In this document: in pieces, positions 8,695 through 15,843 of the stretch
Layout: each line of letters opens with the position of its first letter
Numbering within the stretch: the first letter of the stretch is position 1
NCBI RefSeq assembly: GCF_003112575.1
Contig: NZ_BEWC01000007.1
Location: 186,001 to 250,000 of the forward strand
Direction: 5' to 3'
Length of the DNA: 64,000 nucleotides
From: Streptomyces ardesiacus
Lineage (GTDB): Bacteria > Actinomycetota > Actinomycetes > Streptomycetales > Streptomycetaceae
Program-made: the position numbers and the translations under genes
Notes under the pieces: model-generated
Database searches by the model: none
What the model saw: the letters and a program-made list of their open reading frames with translations, nothing else
Told to the model about the DNA's origin: nothing

Positions 8695-8732
8695 CGCGAA
8701 CGCCCGGCCGGCACCCCGGCCGGGCGTTCGCG
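8695..8732 (+). terminator. Hairpin terminator after the first secreted-protein gene
   Basis: A perfect 17-bp stem (8695-8711 with 8716-8732) has a four-base CACC loop and begins 13 bases after the stop codon. It has no T-run, as is usual in Streptomyces. It separates this gene from the next one. Confidence 0.8.
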
Positions 8733-8827
8733 GGCCGTACGCCGTACGCCGTACCCGCCGAAGACGGGCCGTGCGCCGCGTGCCCCGAGAAGACCGGCCC
8801 CCGTCCGAGCCACCCGAGCGGAGTCGC

Positions 8828-10444
8828 ATGAAAGCCACGCCAGCCGCCGCCCCGCGGCCGTCCCGGTCCCGTGTCCGGACCACGTCGATCGCCGCGTTCG
8901 TCGTGCTCGCCGCCCTGGTCCCGACCACGGCCGCCGCCACCGGGACCCAGGAGGTCGAGGCCGAGCTGCCCTACGTCTGCGCGCTGCCCTCGGGGCAACT
9001 GCCCGCGACGGTGCGCGTCTCGGCGGAGTTCCCCGAACGGGCCCGGGCGGGCGAGGCGTTCACGCCGTCCGGCGTCACCACCACCGTCCGGCTCCCGGCG
9101 GAGGCGGTCGCGGACCTGGCCGCACCCGACGCGGCCGAGGTGCGGGCGGCCACCCGGCTCGACGTGGGCGTCGCCCAGAACACGGCGACGGCCACGGCCA
9201 CCTGGCGGGGCACCGCCGAGCCGGTCGCCCTGCCGGAGACGGGGCCGCTGACGCTGGTCGCGACGGGTGACGTGCCCTCGGTGGCCGGGCGCGGCGACGG
9301 CGACCTGACGTTCTCCGCGGGCGCCCTCGCGATCGACCTGGCGCTCGGGGCGGCGGAGGGGGCCGCCACCGACGCGGCCACCGCGGACCCCGGCTCGCTG
9401 ACCGTCGACTGCACCCTCGCCGAGGACGCGCCGGAGCGGGGACTGCTGGCGACCGTACCGGTCGGCACGGGCGCGCCCGGGGCGAGCGGTGCCCCGTCCT
9501 CGCCGGAGCCGGCCGGGACGTCCGGGGCGTCCGGGGCGCCGGACGACGGGCAGCCGGACGGGACCGGTGAGCCGCGGCCGGAGGGGCAGTCCGAGCGGTC
9601 GCCCAAGGTGCTGGAGAACGGCGGCGCCCCGGACCGCGACGACGTCCCGCCGTGCCGCTACGACGAGCAGCACCCGCCCACGGACGTGTCGCTCAACGCC
9701 TACATCACCGGCTACGCCAACGTGAACAAGATGAAGGGCGCCGCGTACCTCCCGCCGTCCTGCGTGCTGATCGAGCAGGGCCTGCCGGAGCCCGGCCCGC
9801 CCGACCCGGACTACCTGATCTTCGACACCGTGTCGTACGCCGACTTCCACTACGAGGAGCGCAAGCAGACCCCGCCCTTCGAAGCGACCTTCCTGTCCTT
9901 CGACTTCGCCCCGGTGAAGGCCACCATGGTGATGGAGCAGACGGGCCCCATGCGCATCGACTCGCGGATGAAGATCCGCCTGTCGGACTTCACCACGATC
10001 ACCGACACCTACGTCCGGGCCCCGCTGGTCCTGCGCGTGCTGGACCTGGAGGTCAACGGCACGCCCCTGGACGTCGGTTCCGGGTGCCGGACCCGAACGT
10101 CCCTCACCTCGAAGGACCCGGACCCCGCGCACTTCCCCGGCGACCACCTGGTGCTCTACGGCCGGGGTGAGCAGACCGTCGGTCTGCCGGCCACCGGTTA
10201 CCTGCTCCTGAGCGGCGGCGCGCTGTCCGGCGAGATGTCCGTGCCCGCCTTCACCGGCTGCGGCAGCGACGGCGAGGACCTCGACCGCCTGCTCACGGCC
10301 TCCGTCTCCGGTCCCGGCAACTTCGTCAAGCAGGTCCAGGGCCAGACGTGCGCGATCGCCGCCCCCGTCTTCCCGAGCCCCGAGAACGAGGGCCAGTGCA
10401 CCGAGGACCTCCAGCCCTACGAGATCCCCGTCGCCGAGCGCTGA
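8828..10444 (+). CDS. Large secreted protein, DUF6801-like N-terminal domain, second of the trio
   Basis: 538 aa from the ATG at 8828, with GGAG seven bases upstream; 19 codons of open frame before it lack a ribosome site. The signal peptide is about residues 1-37. Residues 46-210 (YVCALPSGQLPATVRVSAEF onward, ending near VDCTLAEDA) resemble the DUF6801 domain of actinobacterial secreted proteins, with Cys at both ends. A Gly/Ser/Pro-rich linker (about 217-275) leads to a Cys-rich C-terminal domain (about 295-535). No enzyme motif is visible. The two-domain layout with a flexible linker suggests an extracellular binding or structural role. The DUF match is from memory. Confidence 0.82.
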   Translation: MKATPAAAPRPSRSRVRTTSIAAFVVLAALVPTTAAATGTQEVEAELPYVCALPSGQLPATVRVSAEFPERARAGEAFTPSGVTTTVRLPAEAVADLAAPDAAEVRAATRLDVGVAQNTATATATWRGTAEPVALPETGPLTLVATGDVPSVAGRGDGDLTFSAGALAIDLALGAAEGAATDAATADPGSLTVDCTLAEDAPERGLLATVPVGTGAPGASGAPSSPEPAGTSGASGAPDDGQPDGTGEPRPEGQSERSPKVLENGGAPDRDDVPPCRYDEQHPPTDVSLNAYITGYANVNKMKGAAYLPPSCVLIEQGLPEPGPPDPDYLIFDTVSYADFHYEERKQTPPFEATFLSFDFAPVKATMVMEQTGPMRIDSRMKIRLSDFTTITDTYVRAPLVLRVLDLEVNGTPLDVGSGCRTRTSLTSKDPDPAHFPGDHLVLYGRGEQTVGLPATGYLLLSGGALSGEMSVPAFTGCGSDGEDLDRLLTASVSGPGNFVKQVQGQTCAIAAPVFPSPENEGQCTEDLQPYEIPVAER

Positions 10445-10489
10445 CCCGCCGCCACCCCGCCCCAGCCACCTCCACGGAAGGCCATCACC

Positions 10490-11431
10490 ATGCGCCCGAT
10501 CTCCACCCGCACCCGGCTCGCCACCGTGTCCGCGCTGACCGCGCTGGGCGCCTTCGCCTCGCTGGGCACGGCGACCGCCGCCGACCCCGCGCTCAACGGC
10601 GAGTGGGCGCCCTTCACCCGCTGCCCCGTGGACGCGCCCGCGATGCTGAACGCCGACGGCTTCGACCGGACCCCGCAGTGCGTGGTGTCCACCTCGGCGA
10701 GCGGCACCATCAAGCTGGGCAAGACCACCGTGACGACCGGCCGGACCAACCTCCAGATCGGCGTCGTCCAGAACGCGGACGGCACCAGCAGCGTGGTCGC
10801 CCCCGCCTCCGGCGCCCTGGTCGCCGAGCCCGCCACCGTGCCCGGCGGGCTGCTCGGCCTGATGTGCCCGAGCGACATCTTCGTGATCACGGGCATCTGC
10901 AAGTCGCTGGAGGACTCCACCCTCAACAAGATCACCGCGACCATGGAGTCGGTCGGCGCCCCCTACGCCTTCGACCAGACCGCGGGTGTCCTCACCGACA
11001 TGCCCATCGTCGCCCTGCCGGTCCGCATCCACCTGGAGAACCCGCTCCTCGGCGACAAGTGCTACATCGGGACGGCCGCCCACCCGATCGTGCTGCGCCC
11101 GGAGAACCGCGACTACCCCGAGGCCGGGCTGACCTTCTTCCGGGGCGACGGCACCGAGGACCCGGCCGGCGAGATGAGCCGGATCAACCTCACCGGCGCC
11201 ACCCAGAACGACGGCACCTTCGCGGTGCCCGCCGCCACCGGCTGCGGCCTGAACGTCGGCCTGATCAACGCCGCGGTGAACGCCAAGACCGGGCTGCCCT
11301 CGGCCGCCGGGAACAACAGCCTCACCCTCAACGACACCCGAACCCACCTCACCGGACTCAACGCGCCCGGGACCGTCGTCCCCGACGCCGGCAAGGTCCT
11401 GGCCGAGAACTGGCACTCGGCCGTCGAGTAA
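10490..11431 (+). CDS. Secreted protein of unknown function, third of the trio
   Basis: 313 aa. A signal peptide (about residues 1-30, cleavage near ATA-AD) precedes a mature protein starting with a Cys-containing block (FTRCPVDAPAML) and holding further Cys at about 64, 127, 137 and 186. GGAAGG precedes the ATG by nine bases. It follows the second secreted gene after 45 bases, so the two are probably co-transcribed. I do not recognise the fold; similar proteins occur next to mce or lipid-related regulators in actinobacteria as far as I recall. The role is not known. Confidence 0.85.
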   Translation: MRPISTRTRLATVSALTALGAFASLGTATAADPALNGEWAPFTRCPVDAPAMLNADGFDRTPQCVVSTSASGTIKLGKTTVTTGRTNLQIGVVQNADGTSSVVAPASGALVAEPATVPGGLLGLMCPSDIFVITGICKSLEDSTLNKITATMESVGAPYAFDQTAGVLTDMPIVALPVRIHLENPLLGDKCYIGTAAHPIVLRPENRDYPEAGLTFFRGDGTEDPAGEMSRINLTGATQNDGTFAVPAATGCGLNVGLINAAVNAKTGLPSAAGNNSLTLNDTRTHLTGLNAPGTVVPDAGKVLAENWHSAVE

Positions 11432-11614
11432 CAGCCAAAGGCACACACAACCGGGACACGATTCCTCCCCAAGAGATGTACAACACAACAAAGTTGATTT
11501 ACCTTCAGCTTTGCCAGACCGGTGAACGCCCAGTGGACCGGCCCGGCCACCGCCCGCCCGGGGCGGGGCCCCGCCGGTCCGCCCACCGGACATGTCGACG
11601 GCAAGGGATCACTC

Positions 11615-12826
11615 ATGCCCGCAATCGCGCGTCCCTCGGTGCTCGGTGAACCGCTCGACCCCCTCCCCAAGAAGTTCGCGGCCTTCATGCGGCCGCTGCT
11701 CCCGGGGCTGCTGAACGAGATCCGCACCGAGGTCACCCGCAGCTATCCGGTGTACGGCAGGCTGCTCAACGGCCCGGACGGGGACGCGATCCGCCAGGGC
11801 GTCGAGCAGGCCCTGACCGCCTTCGTGGACCGGGTGGCCGACCCCACCAGCAGCTCGGAGCTGCGGGACGAACTGCTGCGCCGCTTCGGCCGGGTGGAGG
11901 CCTACGAGGGCCGCGACCTGGAGGTGCTGCAGGGCGCCTACCGGCTCGGCGCCCGCATCGCCCTGCGCCGGGCCAAGACCCTGGGCCGGCAGTACAGCCT
12001 CTCCCCCTCGCTGATCCTCGCCTTCGCCGACGCCCTCTTCGCCTACGTCGAGGAGCTGGAGGCCATCACCCGCGAGGGGTACGCGGAGGTCCGGGAGCGC
12101 GCCGCCTCCGAGGAGTCCGCGTTACGAAGACAGTTACTGCACTTCCTGCTGGCAGCGGCCCCGCTGCCCCGGACGGCGGTCTCCGAACTGTGCAAGGCCG
12201 CCGCCTGGGAACTCCCCCGCTCCTGCTTCCTGGTCGCCCTGCAGTCCCCGGCGCCGGAACACATCCAGGCGGGCCTGGACCGGGACGTCCTCGCCGACCT
12301 GGACATACCGCAGCCGCACCTGCTCGTGCCGGGGGACGCCACCCCCGCCCGCCTGGACATGATCGCCACCGCCCTGGCCGGCACCCGCGCGGCGGTGGGC
12401 CTGACGGTGCCGATCACCCAGGCCGCCGACTCCGTCCGCTGGGCCCGCCGGGTGCTGCAGCTCGTCGACGACGAGGTCATCGCCGACGCCCCGCTCATCC
12501 GCTGCGAGGACCACCTGACGACCCTGTGGCTGCTGTCCGACTCGGCCCTCGTCGACCGGATCGCGGCCCGGGAACTGGCCCCGCTCGACGCGTTGCCGGC
12601 CAGGCGGCGCGACCGGCTCGTCGAGACCCTGCGCGTCCACGTGTCCACCCGGGCCCCCGCCGAACAGGTCGGCGAGGCACTGGGCGTCCACGCGCAGACC
12701 GTCCGCTACCGCCTGCGGACGCTGGACACCTACCTGGGCGACCGCCTCGCCGATCCCGACCACCGCTTCGCCATCGAGGTGGCGCTGCGCTCGCTCCACC
12801 TGCGCGGACACGACGGCGCGGAGTGA
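11615..12826 (+). CDS. PucR/CdaR-family transcriptional regulator with two TTA codons
   Basis: 403 aa from the ATG at 11615 (MPAIARPSVLGEP), preceded by AAGGGA. The N-terminal half is helical. The C-terminal 60 residues are a PucR-type helix-turn-helix (PAEQVGEALGVHAQTVRYRL). Codons 170 and 174 are TTA (12122-12124 and 12134-12136), separated by CGA-AGA-CAG. TTA is the rarest Streptomyces codon and is read only by the bldA tRNA, so translation should depend on development. The gene is downstream of, and on the same strand as, the three secreted-protein genes, separated by 183 bases that include a locally AT-rich patch (about 11470-11515) likely to hold its promoter. It probably controls the secreted trio or the mce operon (inference). 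Confidence 0.9.
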   Translation: MPAIARPSVLGEPLDPLPKKFAAFMRPLLPGLLNEIRTEVTRSYPVYGRLLNGPDGDAIRQGVEQALTAFVDRVADPTSSSELRDELLRRFGRVEAYEGRDLEVLQGAYRLGARIALRRAKTLGRQYSLSPSLILAFADALFAYVEELEAITREGYAEVRERAASEESALRRQLLHFLLAAAPLPRTAVSELCKAAAWELPRSCFLVALQSPAPEHIQAGLDRDVLADLDIPQPHLLVPGDATPARLDMIATALAGTRAAVGLTVPITQAADSVRWARRVLQLVDDEVIADAPLIRCEDHLTTLWLLSDSALVDRIAARELAPLDALPARRRDRLVETLRVHVSTRAPAEQVGEALGVHAQTVRYRLRTLDTYLGDRLADPDHRFAIEVALRSLHLRGHDGAE

Positions 12827-12865
12827 GCACCGAGGGGCCCGCCCGGTCCGGCGGGGCCGGGGCGG

Positions 12866-13831
12866 TCAGTGGGCCACGGGCCAGCCGCTGCTCCAGTCCA
12901 GCAGGTTGATGCCGAGCTTGGGCGTGCCGTTGTCGGCGCCGTCGTAGTAGTGGTACACGATCAGGTCGCCGTCCACGTCGTTCATGATCGACTGCCCGCC
13001 GGGGCCGATGACGCTGCCGTGCGACTCCAGGACCGGCGTCCCGCCGTTGTCCGTCATCGCGACGCCGTTCTTGTCGCGGTAGGGCCCGGTGACGCTCGTC
13101 GCCCGGCCGACCTTGACCTTGTAGGTGGAGCCGGTCCCGGCGCAGCAGGTGTCGTAGGAGGCGAAGAGGTAGTAGTACCCGTTGCGCTTGACGACGTACG
13201 GCGCCTCGACCGCCTTGGTGCCGGTCGGGCGGGAGGCCAGGGAGCGGCGGGCGGTGTCGGAGGCGAGCTGCTTCCCGGTGGCCGGGTCGACGCGGATCAT
13301 CTTGATGCCGGTCCACCAGCTGCCGAAGGACAGCCACCACCTGCCGTCGTCGTCGACGAAGAGGTTGGGGTCGATCGCGTTGTAGTCGCTGGAGGAGTCC
13401 GAGGTGTAGACGATGCCGTAGTCGCTCCAGGTGCCCGGCGCCCCGGTGGTGGAGCCCGCGAGTCCGATGGCCGAGGTGTTGGAGCCGAAGGACGAGACGG
13501 AGTAGTACATCAGGTACTTGCCGCCGTGGTACGAGATGTCCGGCGCCCAGGCCTCCGGGACGGACGAGTACCGCGACCACCAGGCGGGCCGGGAGCCGAA
13601 GGCGTCGGCGCCCGCGGCGAAGGCGGTGCGGTCCGGGGAGGACTTGCTGCTGATGCCGCCGCCGGTGGCGTAGAGCCGGTACTGCCCGGACGCGGTGCGG
13701 ATCATCGTCGGGTCGTGGGTGACGACGGAGCCGGTGACCCGGCCGGGGCCGGGGTAGGCCGACGCCGTGGAGGGGACGAGGGCGAGCAGGGCGGCGGGGA
13801 GAGCGAGGAGTGCGGCTCTTGTGCGGCGCAT
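12866..13831 (-). CDS. Secreted GH43 arabinan endo-1,5-alpha-L-arabinanase
   Basis: 321 aa from the ATG at 13831, with AGGAG upstream. The signal peptide is MRRTRAALLALPAALLALVP, cleaved near residue 25. The five-bladed propeller of GH43 is recognisable: Asp40 (THDPTMI) as base, Asp154 (NAIDPNLFVDDDGRWW) as pKa modulator and Glu209 (KAVEAPYV) as acid, in the usual spacing. The enzyme hydrolyses alpha-1,5-linked arabinan outside the cell. Its promoter and operator are nearly the same as those of the sugar ABC operon 9.5 kb away, so the arabino-oligosaccharides released are likely the importer's substrate. It converges with the PucR gene. Confidence 0.93.
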   Translation of the reverse strand: MRRTRAALLALPAALLALVPSTASAYPGPGRVTGSVVTHDPTMIRTASGQYRLYATGGGISSKSSPDRTAFAAGADAFGSRPAWWSRYSSVPEAWAPDISYHGGKYLMYYSVSSFGSNTSAIGLAGSTTGAPGTWSDYGIVYTSDSSSDYNAIDPNLFVDDDGRWWLSFGSWWTGIKMIRVDPATGKQLASDTARRSLASRPTGTKAVEAPYVVKRNGYYYLFASYDTCCAGTGSTYKVKVGRATSVTGPYRDKNGVAMTDNGGTPVLESHGSVIGPGGQSIMNDVDGDLIVYHYYDGADNGTPKLGINLLDWSSGWPVAH

Positions 13832-13891
13832 GGGGGGGGGCTCCTGTTCTGTGGCCCGGGTGTTCTGCAGCCGGATGTTCCCCATCCCGAC

Positions 13892-13909
13892 TGTTCGGCT
13901 TCTCGAACA
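13892..13909. promoter_or_regulatory. Perfect TGTTCG-N6-CGAACA palindrome in the arabinanase leader
   Basis: TGTTCG-GCTTCT-CGAACA, 18 bp, lies between the predicted transcription start (about 13936) and the start codon at 13831. The same element, 16 of 18 positions of the consensus arms, occurs at 23363-23380 in the sugar ABC operon leader. A binding site for a regulator separate from the one at the promoter is likely. Confidence 0.55.
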
Positions 13910-13942
13910 ATGATCGCGTTGTCGGACGTGACGCAGTGACGG

Positions 13943-13971
13943 AACCTAGAATCGAAGCGCTTGCGCGTCAA
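13943..13971 (-). promoter_or_regulatory. Promoter with embedded AAGCGCTT operator for the arabinanase
   Basis: Read leftward: -35 TTGACG (13966-13971), a 17-base spacer containing the palindrome AAGCGCTT, and -10 TAGGTT (13943-13948). The 21 bases 13954-13974 are identical to 23414-23434 before the sugar ABC operon. AAGCGCTT with central CG is the type of core bound by LacI-family repressors. Placed between -35 and -10, it would block polymerase. Confidence 0.65.
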
Positions 13972-14130
13972 TGGCCCGGACGACAGCGGCCGTTGATGTC
14001 CGGAAAACACCGGGTGGCGAAGATGGCCCGCGCGTGAATTCACCGCGGACACTCACCCGCACCGGGTCCTGCCCCGGCCCGCCCCCGCCACCATGGCCTC
14101 CCGTGTCACCGTCCCGAGGGGGAGCCGGAC

Positions 14131-15699
14131 GTGAGTGTGTCCTGGGGTTCCGTGGCCGCCGTCCTGGGCCTGGCCGTGCCCGTCGCGGCCGCGCTGTGGG
14201 AGTTCGTGCTGGCGGGCCGCAAACGGCTCGGCTACCGCGTTCAACTGGACACCACCATCCGGGACTCGGCCGCCTCGGGGCCCGACACGACGGTGCTGCA
14301 GCGCATGCAGTGGGACGGCACGAACCTGAGCGACCCCTCGGTCGTCCTGCTGCGGATCGAGAACGCCGGCTGGACCCCCGTGGTCGCCGCCGACTACGTC
14401 GCCCCGGCCAGCGACCCCGTGGGCATACGCATCGCCTTCCCCGGCCGCCGTGTGGTCGGCATGACCGTCACCGAGCGCAGCCCGCAGGTCCCGCCCACCT
14501 TCTTCGTGCCGGGGGCCGAGGGGTTCGAGACCACGGGCCGGGAGATCAAGCTGCCCAAGGTGATCCTCAACCGCCGGGCGCACTACAAGGTCCTGGCCGT
14601 CCTGGACCGCGAGGAGGGCTTCACCGACCCCGAGTTCCCCGAACCGGAGGTCACCGCGGGAATCGTCGGCGGGGTGCGCGGCGGGACCATCCGGAAGACC
14701 GCGTACTACCCCTTCGCCTCGCGCCAGGTCCGCTGGCTGCTCGCCTCGCTGATCCTGGTCAGCGCCACGCAGTCCGCGCTCGCGCTGTCCGGCAGCGACG
14801 GGGCCGCCGCGCCGCTGGACTGCGCCGCCGGGACCCTGCACCTGTCGGGTTCCACGGCCTTCGCGCCGGTGCTGCGCGAGGCCGCGCGGCAGTACGAGCG
14901 GACCTGCCCCGACGCGCGCATCCCGCTGACCGCGACCTCCTTCAAGGGCAGCGTCGACGGGCTCGACACCCTCGCCTCCGCAGGTGCGGGCGCCAGGCTC
15001 CCGGACGGCCGGGGGCTGGGCGACCGGCTGGCGTTCAGCGACGGCCCGAAGTCCGACGGCCGCCCGCGCCTGCTGCCCAGGCCCGTCGCACTGTCCCTGT
15101 TCACCCTGGTCGTGCACGAGGACACGGGGGTCGAGGACCTGTCCCTGCGACAGGTGCGGGACCTCTACGCCGGGAAGATCACCAACTGGAGCCAGGTCAA
15201 GGGCAACGACGTCCCCGTCCACCTGGTCAGCCGCAACCCCGGCTCGGGCACCCGGACCACGCTCGAACGGCAGGTCCTGGACGGCCGCCCGCTCCCCGCG
15301 GTCACCACGCCCGACTGCGCCGGTCTCGACCGGGACCGGCCGGGCCGCTGCGAGGTGGGCGGCACCGGGACGCTGCTGGACACAGTGGCCTCGACCCCGG
15401 GCGCCCTCGGGCACAGCGAGGTCGGCGCCGCCGCGGCGCGCGACGACGTCCGGCAGATCCGCATCGACGGCTACCCGGCCACCCTGGAGGGCGCCGACGA
15501 GGGGGCGTACCCGTACTGGCAGACGGAGATCGCCTACACCTACGGCGAACCGCCGGCCGACTCGGTCGCCGCGGGCTTCCTGCGCTACCTCGCCGACGAG
15601 GTCGGCAAGGACATCGTCCGCTCCAAGGGGCACCGCCCCTGCGCCGAGCTGGACAAACCCCTGCTGTGCCGGCCGGACGGGGCCGCGGGCGGGCCGTAG
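14131..15699 (+). CDS. Membrane-anchored PstS-like substrate-binding protein
   Basis: 522 aa from a GTG at 14131 preceded by GGGGGAG. An N-terminal hydrophobic segment (about residues 6-24) is followed by about 170 residues of unknown fold, a second transmembrane segment (about 197-215, VRWLLASLILVSATQSALAL), and a PBP-like domain (about 228-515). The PBP part carries hallmarks of phosphate-binding PstS: LHLSGSTAFAPVLRE, LYAGKITNWSQV and SRNPGSGTRTTLE. The binding domain should face outward. No pst permease genes are adjacent, so it may be a sensor or surface binding protein rather than an importer subunit. The fusion of an extra N-terminal domain is unusual for PstS. Confidence 0.85.
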   Translation: MSVSWGSVAAVLGLAVPVAAALWEFVLAGRKRLGYRVQLDTTIRDSAASGPDTTVLQRMQWDGTNLSDPSVVLLRIENAGWTPVVAADYVAPASDPVGIRIAFPGRRVVGMTVTERSPQVPPTFFVPGAEGFETTGREIKLPKVILNRRAHYKVLAVLDREEGFTDPEFPEPEVTAGIVGGVRGGTIRKTAYYPFASRQVRWLLASLILVSATQSALALSGSDGAAAPLDCAAGTLHLSGSTAFAPVLREAARQYERTCPDARIPLTATSFKGSVDGLDTLASAGAGARLPDGRGLGDRLAFSDGPKSDGRPRLLPRPVALSLFTLVVHEDTGVEDLSLRQVRDLYAGKITNWSQVKGNDVPVHLVSRNPGSGTRTTLERQVLDGRPLPAVTTPDCAGLDRDRPGRCEVGGTGTLLDTVASTPGALGHSEVGAAAARDDVRQIRIDGYPATLEGADEGAYPYWQTEIAYTYGEPPADSVAAGFLRYLADEVGKDIVRSKGHRPCAELDKPLLCRPDGAAGGP

Positions 15700-15843
15700 G
15701 GAGTCGCGCGGGACAGGTGTGCGGGGCGCACCACCGCGATCCTCGTCCGGCCGCCGGGCCGGCCGCTGGGACAATGGCCCGGCACAGGCGGTCCCGGGCA
15801 GCCGACGGGACCGGAGGTACCGCGCGCAACAGGAGAGGCTCCC

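Noticed and set aside
8621..11593. 990-codon minus-strand frame over the secreted trio
   Set aside because: Low-complexity Gly/Arg/Val sequence; the plus strand has signal peptides, ribosome sites and paired cysteines.
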